Origin: Methanolobus profundi
GTDB taxonomy: Archaea; Halobacteriota; Methanosarcinia; Methanosarcinales; Methanosarcinaceae
Length of the DNA: 64,000 bases
NCBI RefSeq assembly: GCF_900114835.1
Contig: NZ_FOUJ01000004.1
Span: 1 to 64,000, forward strand
Direction: 5' to 3'
A model generated the notes under the pieces. It worked only from the letters and a program-made list of their open reading frames with translations. It did no database searches and was not told where the DNA came from. Numbering within the stretch: the first letter of the stretch is position 1; each line of letters opens with the position of its first letter. This document shows positions 60,601 to 64,000 of this stretch, in pieces. The position numbers and the translations under genes were made by a program.

Positions 60601-61318
60601 AAAAGATTCAGCTGTTTCGGAGACACTTGGATACATACTTTTGTTCGGTATTGTCACCCTGTCCATGGGAGTGATCTATACGGTGGGCTATCCCGTACTG
60701 CAAAGTAACATGGACTCCAATATATTTGAAAGTGCAGAGCAGAGTTTCATCGTACTCCAGAGTGGAATGGACCGTGTAGCCTTTGACCAGGTACCTTTGA
60801 AGATACTTAAAATGAAGTTGCAGGGGTCATCTTTGGCCATAAGTAACACATCATCGGTCACCATTACATATGATGGGAACCCGCCATTGAATATAACAAC
60901 CGGCGATCTTGTTTTTGAAAAAGCAGGAAAGAAGATAAGCTATGAGCTGGGAGGGGTCTTCAAATCATATCCACCTGATTCAACTGTAATGGTATCACAG
61001 CCTCCCATATATGCGATCACCAGTGACAATGTGGAAGTGACAACTATAGGGATCGTTTCACTCAAAGGCAGCGATTATGTCTCTGGAAGAGGTATAGCTA
61101 CCCTCACTATCGAACATGGATCCAGCACCATGGAGCGCACAACATCACCTACAAATGTAGATATACAAATTAACAGCCCCTATGCACCAAGATGGGCAGA
61201 ATATCTTGAAGACAACGGGTTCTCAGTAACAAATATCACATCTTCCTCCGTCCATGCAAGTAAGAACAATACTATCCTGATCCTGAGTCTGCATGAGATA
61301 GATGTGGATATATCCTGA
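60584..61318 (+). CDS. Pilin-like protein B5
   Basis: A 244-residue member of the A5/A6 family: leader QDRKDSAVSETLGYILLFGI, hydrophobic helix, EQSFIVLQSGMDRVAFDQ, GGVFKSYPPDSTVMVSQPP and INSPYAPRWAEYLEDN. It overlaps B4 by 17 bases and is the last gene of cassette B. The giant repeat protein gene converges on it, 55 bases away. Confidence 0.68.
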   Translation: MIQQDRKDSAVSETLGYILLFGIVTLSMGVIYTVGYPVLQSNMDSNIFESAEQSFIVLQSGMDRVAFDQVPLKILKMKLQGSSLAISNTSSVTITYDGNPPLNITTGDLVFEKAGKKISYELGGVFKSYPPDSTVMVSQPPIYAITSDNVEVTTIGIVSLKGSDYVSGRGIATLTIEHGSSTMERTTSPTNVDIQINSPYAPRWAEYLEDNGFSVTNITSSSVHASKNNTILILSLHEIDVDIS

Positions 61319-61373
61319 AAAAGATAAGAAGAGACCATAAACCCATCTTCCCAGAACATTCTCCTTTAAGTCA

Positions 61374-64000
61374 TTAACATATACAGATGGTACCTTTTGG
61401 TCTGACATATATCACTTCTTCAGCCACCAGTACATCACTTGCATTGTTCACATTATATGCATAAGCAGTGATGTATGCCTTACCGGCCGTAAGACTGGAG
61501 AAATCAACTGAATCAGAACCTACAACTGTCAGATTGATGGGGTTCTCATAATTGTCAAAGTAACCAATGCTACTGTAAAGATGCACATACGCAAAACTTG
61601 AATTACCCATTGTATCTGTGAGTGTCAACTGTATGTTAGAAGTGCTGGCTATTGGCAGAGTGGTCTTGTCAGGTACCATATCCAGGCTTCCCAGTGAATA
61701 GGACAGGACACTGGCCGCACCCCCACCAACACTCGCCGTTCCTCCGCTTGGTATGTAAACAGTGATGTTCTCACCGCTGAGGTCTGTATATGTGACGGTG
61801 GAAGTTGGCATTATTATAGGAACATACCCTGCACCATCGATCCTCATCTGGTACCATATACCCCATTTATCGCCGGCACCCATATTTGGCAACTGCCATT
61901 CAAGTGTGGACATACTACTGGATATATTGATAGAAGGTTCAGCATTCCCGGTAGCTGGTGCCACAGGGTTGTTGAAGACGGTTGCATTGCCTGTGGTGGC
62001 ATTGCTACTGCCTGCTATATAACTTGCCTTTGCAACAGATGATGAGGTCACATAGTTGTAAGGTACATGGATATCCAGCACAGGCCCACCTGCAGAGAAG
62101 TTCGTTATCTGGGAGGCGATCCCCCTGAAGATATCCTTTAGAACACTGGAATTAGGTGCAAAGTAGTATTCACCACCGGTTATGTTTGCAATTTCCTCAA
62201 GTACAGGGTCAACCTCGGATTCATTGTTACCGAACCCCACCGTATAGATCACAGTATTGTTATCCCGTGCCCTGTATGCTTCCTCAAGCAGAGAGTGATA
62301 ACCTGCATTGTCCATACCATCGGTCATTATGACTATGGTAGAGTTCCCATCTGCTGAAGATAGCTCAGTGTTAGCAACAAAAAGACCTTCGTCGATAGCT
62401 GTCAGCCCATCGGCAGTTATTGTATCAATTGCATTCTCCAGATGTGACAGAGAGTCATTCTCAAGGGTCGATGTCACACTGGCTGTCCACTGGTTCCAGG
62501 ATACCGGAGTACTTTCTGAGACAGGGTCGACGTCATTGAACACTATATCGAAACATTCATAGTACCTTGTAGAGGATGTCTCAACCTCAGAGACAATGCT
62601 CCAGGAACTACCGTCCCACCTCTGTACGTTCAGATCATTGTTACCGTCAGAGGTCATCAGGAACATTGCATCAGAATCCGGGTCAGGGGTTAGCTGTACC
62701 CATCGTGTATAGCCACTGCCACCAAGCCCTGATGCCAGCGATTCCGGACCCCAGGAACTACCATTCCATATACGGTATCTTGGGATAAGGTCACTTGTAC
62801 CCCATACCACCATACCTGTTCCACTGGACTGTTCAAAAGCAACATCCATGGACCTTCTGCTATATTCGTACACATCGGTCTCTATCTCCAGTGGTGATGA
62901 CCAGGATGAACCATTCCATGATGTGACATGAATATCATATTTGTTATCCAGTGCTGCAAGGAGGATATTATCGGAATTGGGATCAGAACCCATCTTTATC
63001 CAGTAGACACGTTCATCAGGTTCATACAGGTTGTTTGCAGAACTCCAGGAACTGCCATCCCATATACGATACATCACATAACCCGTGCTCAGATCGGACC
63101 ATGTGACAATTGCCCTGCCTGTCCCATGTTCATAGGCAAGGTCAAAGCATTGATAACCTGTTGCTCTGGCATTGTTCGTGATAATTACCGGATCAGCCCA
63201 GGAAGAGCCATCCCAGACCTGTGCCCTTATATCCCTCTGGTCATCAAGTGTCACAAGTACCATCTCATCGGATGAAGGATCAGTTTCCAGTCTTACCCAT
63301 CCAACATCTCCCGCTCCAGGACTGCTACCATCTACTGCTGAACCTGAGCTCCAGGAACTGCCATCCCATATACGATACATTGGGATCCTGCCATCTATAT
63401 CCGTATCCACATATACAACAACAGCATCACCTGATGTCTGTTCATACTTAAGGTCAAAGCCTCTTCTACTGTAGGAATCGAGATGAGATGTGAACTGGTC
63501 AACGCTGCCCCATGAGGAGCCATCCCATATCTGTACATTAAGATCGTAATTGTTATCCGAAGTGGCCATTATCACTTCTGAACTAAGAGGATCGGACTCG
63601 AGCAGTACATAATAAGGACTTCCACCAACATAATTTGCAGATCCCTCGGAAGACCATTCTATTCCATCCCAGGTCCTGTACCTTGGAGTTCCACCTCCTC
63701 CACTGCTATCATAGTATGCGGTCATGATGGTATCGATATCAGATGTTGATACATTTACAGTGAACTTTGTATCTGAACCATTGCCTGACCCCTTGAGAAC
63801 TTCCAGATAATAAGGATCACCAGCTGAAAGCATATATGATACATCACAACTGCCAGTGCCATTAGAAGATGAAACTACATCTATACCTTCATAGAGATGG
63901 ACATCCATGAATGATGTGTCATCCCATGTTACATTGAATGTGTAGAAACCAGTCATATCAGGGATGAAATAACCCACCCACGAACTATTATCAAGAACAT
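61374..64000 (-). CDS. Giant secreted repeat protein with von Willebrand A segment, 5' end missing
   Basis: The frame is open to the window edge; 875 residues are visible. In order: a PPC-like beta domain (YFIPDMTGFYTFNVTWDD); four repeats of about 98 residues, each with two copies of the WDGSSW-type turn and an YRIWDGSSWSS block, together like an eight-bladed propeller; a von Willebrand A segment with LTAIDEGLF, STIVIMTDGMDN and TVGFGNNESEVDP; then Ig-like or Hyalin-like strands ending GTICIC. The DxSxS of the MIDAS is not seen in this part and may lie upstream. Many sequons indicate an exported, glycosylated protein. No C-terminal anchor is evident. Confidence 0.82.
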   Translation of the reverse strand, partial: VLDNSSWVGYFIPDMTGFYTFNVTWDDTSFMDVHLYEGIDVVSSSNGTGSCDVSYMLSAGDPYYLEVLKGSGNGSDTKFTVNVSTSDIDTIMTAYYDSSGGGGTPRYRTWDGIEWSSEGSANYVGGSPYYVLLESDPLSSEVIMATSDNNYDLNVQIWDGSSWGSVDQFTSHLDSYSRRGFDLKYEQTSGDAVVVYVDTDIDGRIPMYRIWDGSSWSSGSAVDGSSPGAGDVGWVRLETDPSSDEMVLVTLDDQRDIRAQVWDGSSWADPVIITNNARATGYQCFDLAYEHGTGRAIVTWSDLSTGYVMYRIWDGSSWSSANNLYEPDERVYWIKMGSDPNSDNILLAALDNKYDIHVTSWNGSSWSSPLEIETDVYEYSRRSMDVAFEQSSGTGMVVWGTSDLIPRYRIWNGSSWGPESLASGLGGSGYTRWVQLTPDPDSDAMFLMTSDGNNDLNVQRWDGSSWSIVSEVETSSTRYYECFDIVFNDVDPVSESTPVSWNQWTASVTSTLENDSLSHLENAIDTITADGLTAIDEGLFVANTELSSADGNSTIVIMTDGMDNAGYHSLLEEAYRARDNNTVIYTVGFGNNESEVDPVLEEIANITGGEYYFAPNSSVLKDIFRGIASQITNFSAGGPVLDIHVPYNYVTSSSVAKASYIAGSSNATTGNATVFNNPVAPATGNAEPSINISSSMSTLEWQLPNMGAGDKWGIWYQMRIDGAGYVPIIMPTSTVTYTDLSGENITVYIPSGGTASVGGGAASVLSYSLGSLDMVPDKTTLPIASTSNIQLTLTDTMGNSSFAYVHLYSSIGYFDNYENPINLTVVGSDSVDFSSLTAGKAYITAYAYNVNNASDVLVAEEVIYVRPKGTICIC

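Noticed and set aside
1-64000. CRISPR arrays, insertion sequences, prophage or integrase attachment sites
   Set aside because: No regularly spaced repeats, transposase or integrase genes, or terminal inverted repeats were found.

Overview
This window is a euryarchaeal chromosome segment, most likely from a methylotrophic member of the Methanosarcinaceae (a Methanolobus or Methanococcoides relative). The lineage is inferred from gene content. Archaeal markers seen directly are TBP, PolB with PIP boxes, Mre11/Rad50, an Spt5-SecE-L11-L1-L10-L12 block, an SRP RNA, a tRNA-Met with a bulge-helix-bulge intron, FtsZ, DtdA, a PGF-CTERM S-layer protein and RNase P Rpp21. Promoters are TATA-type, and ribosome binding sites are mostly GGTGA or GAGG, with some apparently leaderless genes. 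Genes are densely packed, and no insertion sequence, prophage or CRISPR array was seen.

Layout. 1-600: 5' end of a 16S rRNA gene on the minus strand with its leader and two candidate promoters. 656-2355: a decayed eIF1A copy, RIO1 kinase and a KH-domain protein. 2438-5475: DUF1614 membrane protein, a KaiC-like ATPase and dihydroorotase. 5695-10903: complete phosphate module pstS-C-A-B-phoU plus a second phoU. 10933-13825: PolB and intron-bearing tRNA-Met. 13925-16000: a lipoprotein and an S-layer-type protein. 16318-18997: two more KaiC-like ATPases, a 47-residue zinc ribbon and a winged-helix protein. 19131-20927: SRP RNA, tRNA-Ser, a Cys-rich membrane protein, RNase P subunit and an MBL-fold protein. 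21106-27325: dtdA, ftsZ, secE-spt5, rpl11 and the L1-L10-L12 operon with a structured leader and terminator. 27324-29714: a methyltransferase and a UbiB/ABC1 kinase-like protein.

29849-32706: a Co/Ni-type ECF transporter split into two convergent units (cbiO-cbiQ and cbiM-PDGLE), each preceded by a version of the same 14-bp palindrome. 32745-35292: a radical SAM protein behind a strong palindrome, a cohesin-domain surface protein and a SAM hydrolase. 35383-39076: two PAS histidine kinases sharing an N-terminal module, on either side of an iron-type alcohol dehydrogenase. 39376-42460: thiC with an operator-like array, an AglJ-type glycosyltransferase and tbp. 42601-48979: a chromosome organisation operon (coiled-coil protein, smc, scpA, scpB with a long C-terminal extension). 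49117-53312: mre11-rad50.

53451-61318 is the most unusual region. It holds two successive cassettes (six and five genes) of small membrane-anchored, secreted pilin-like proteins. The cassettes are collinear paralogues, and both start at the same 12-bp promoter core. Facing them, 64000-61374, is a very large secreted protein with four double WDGSSW repeats and part of a von Willebrand A domain; its 5' end is outside the window. Together they look like a multi-subunit surface filament or pseudopilus with an adhesin, but no assembly ATPase or membrane platform is in the window.
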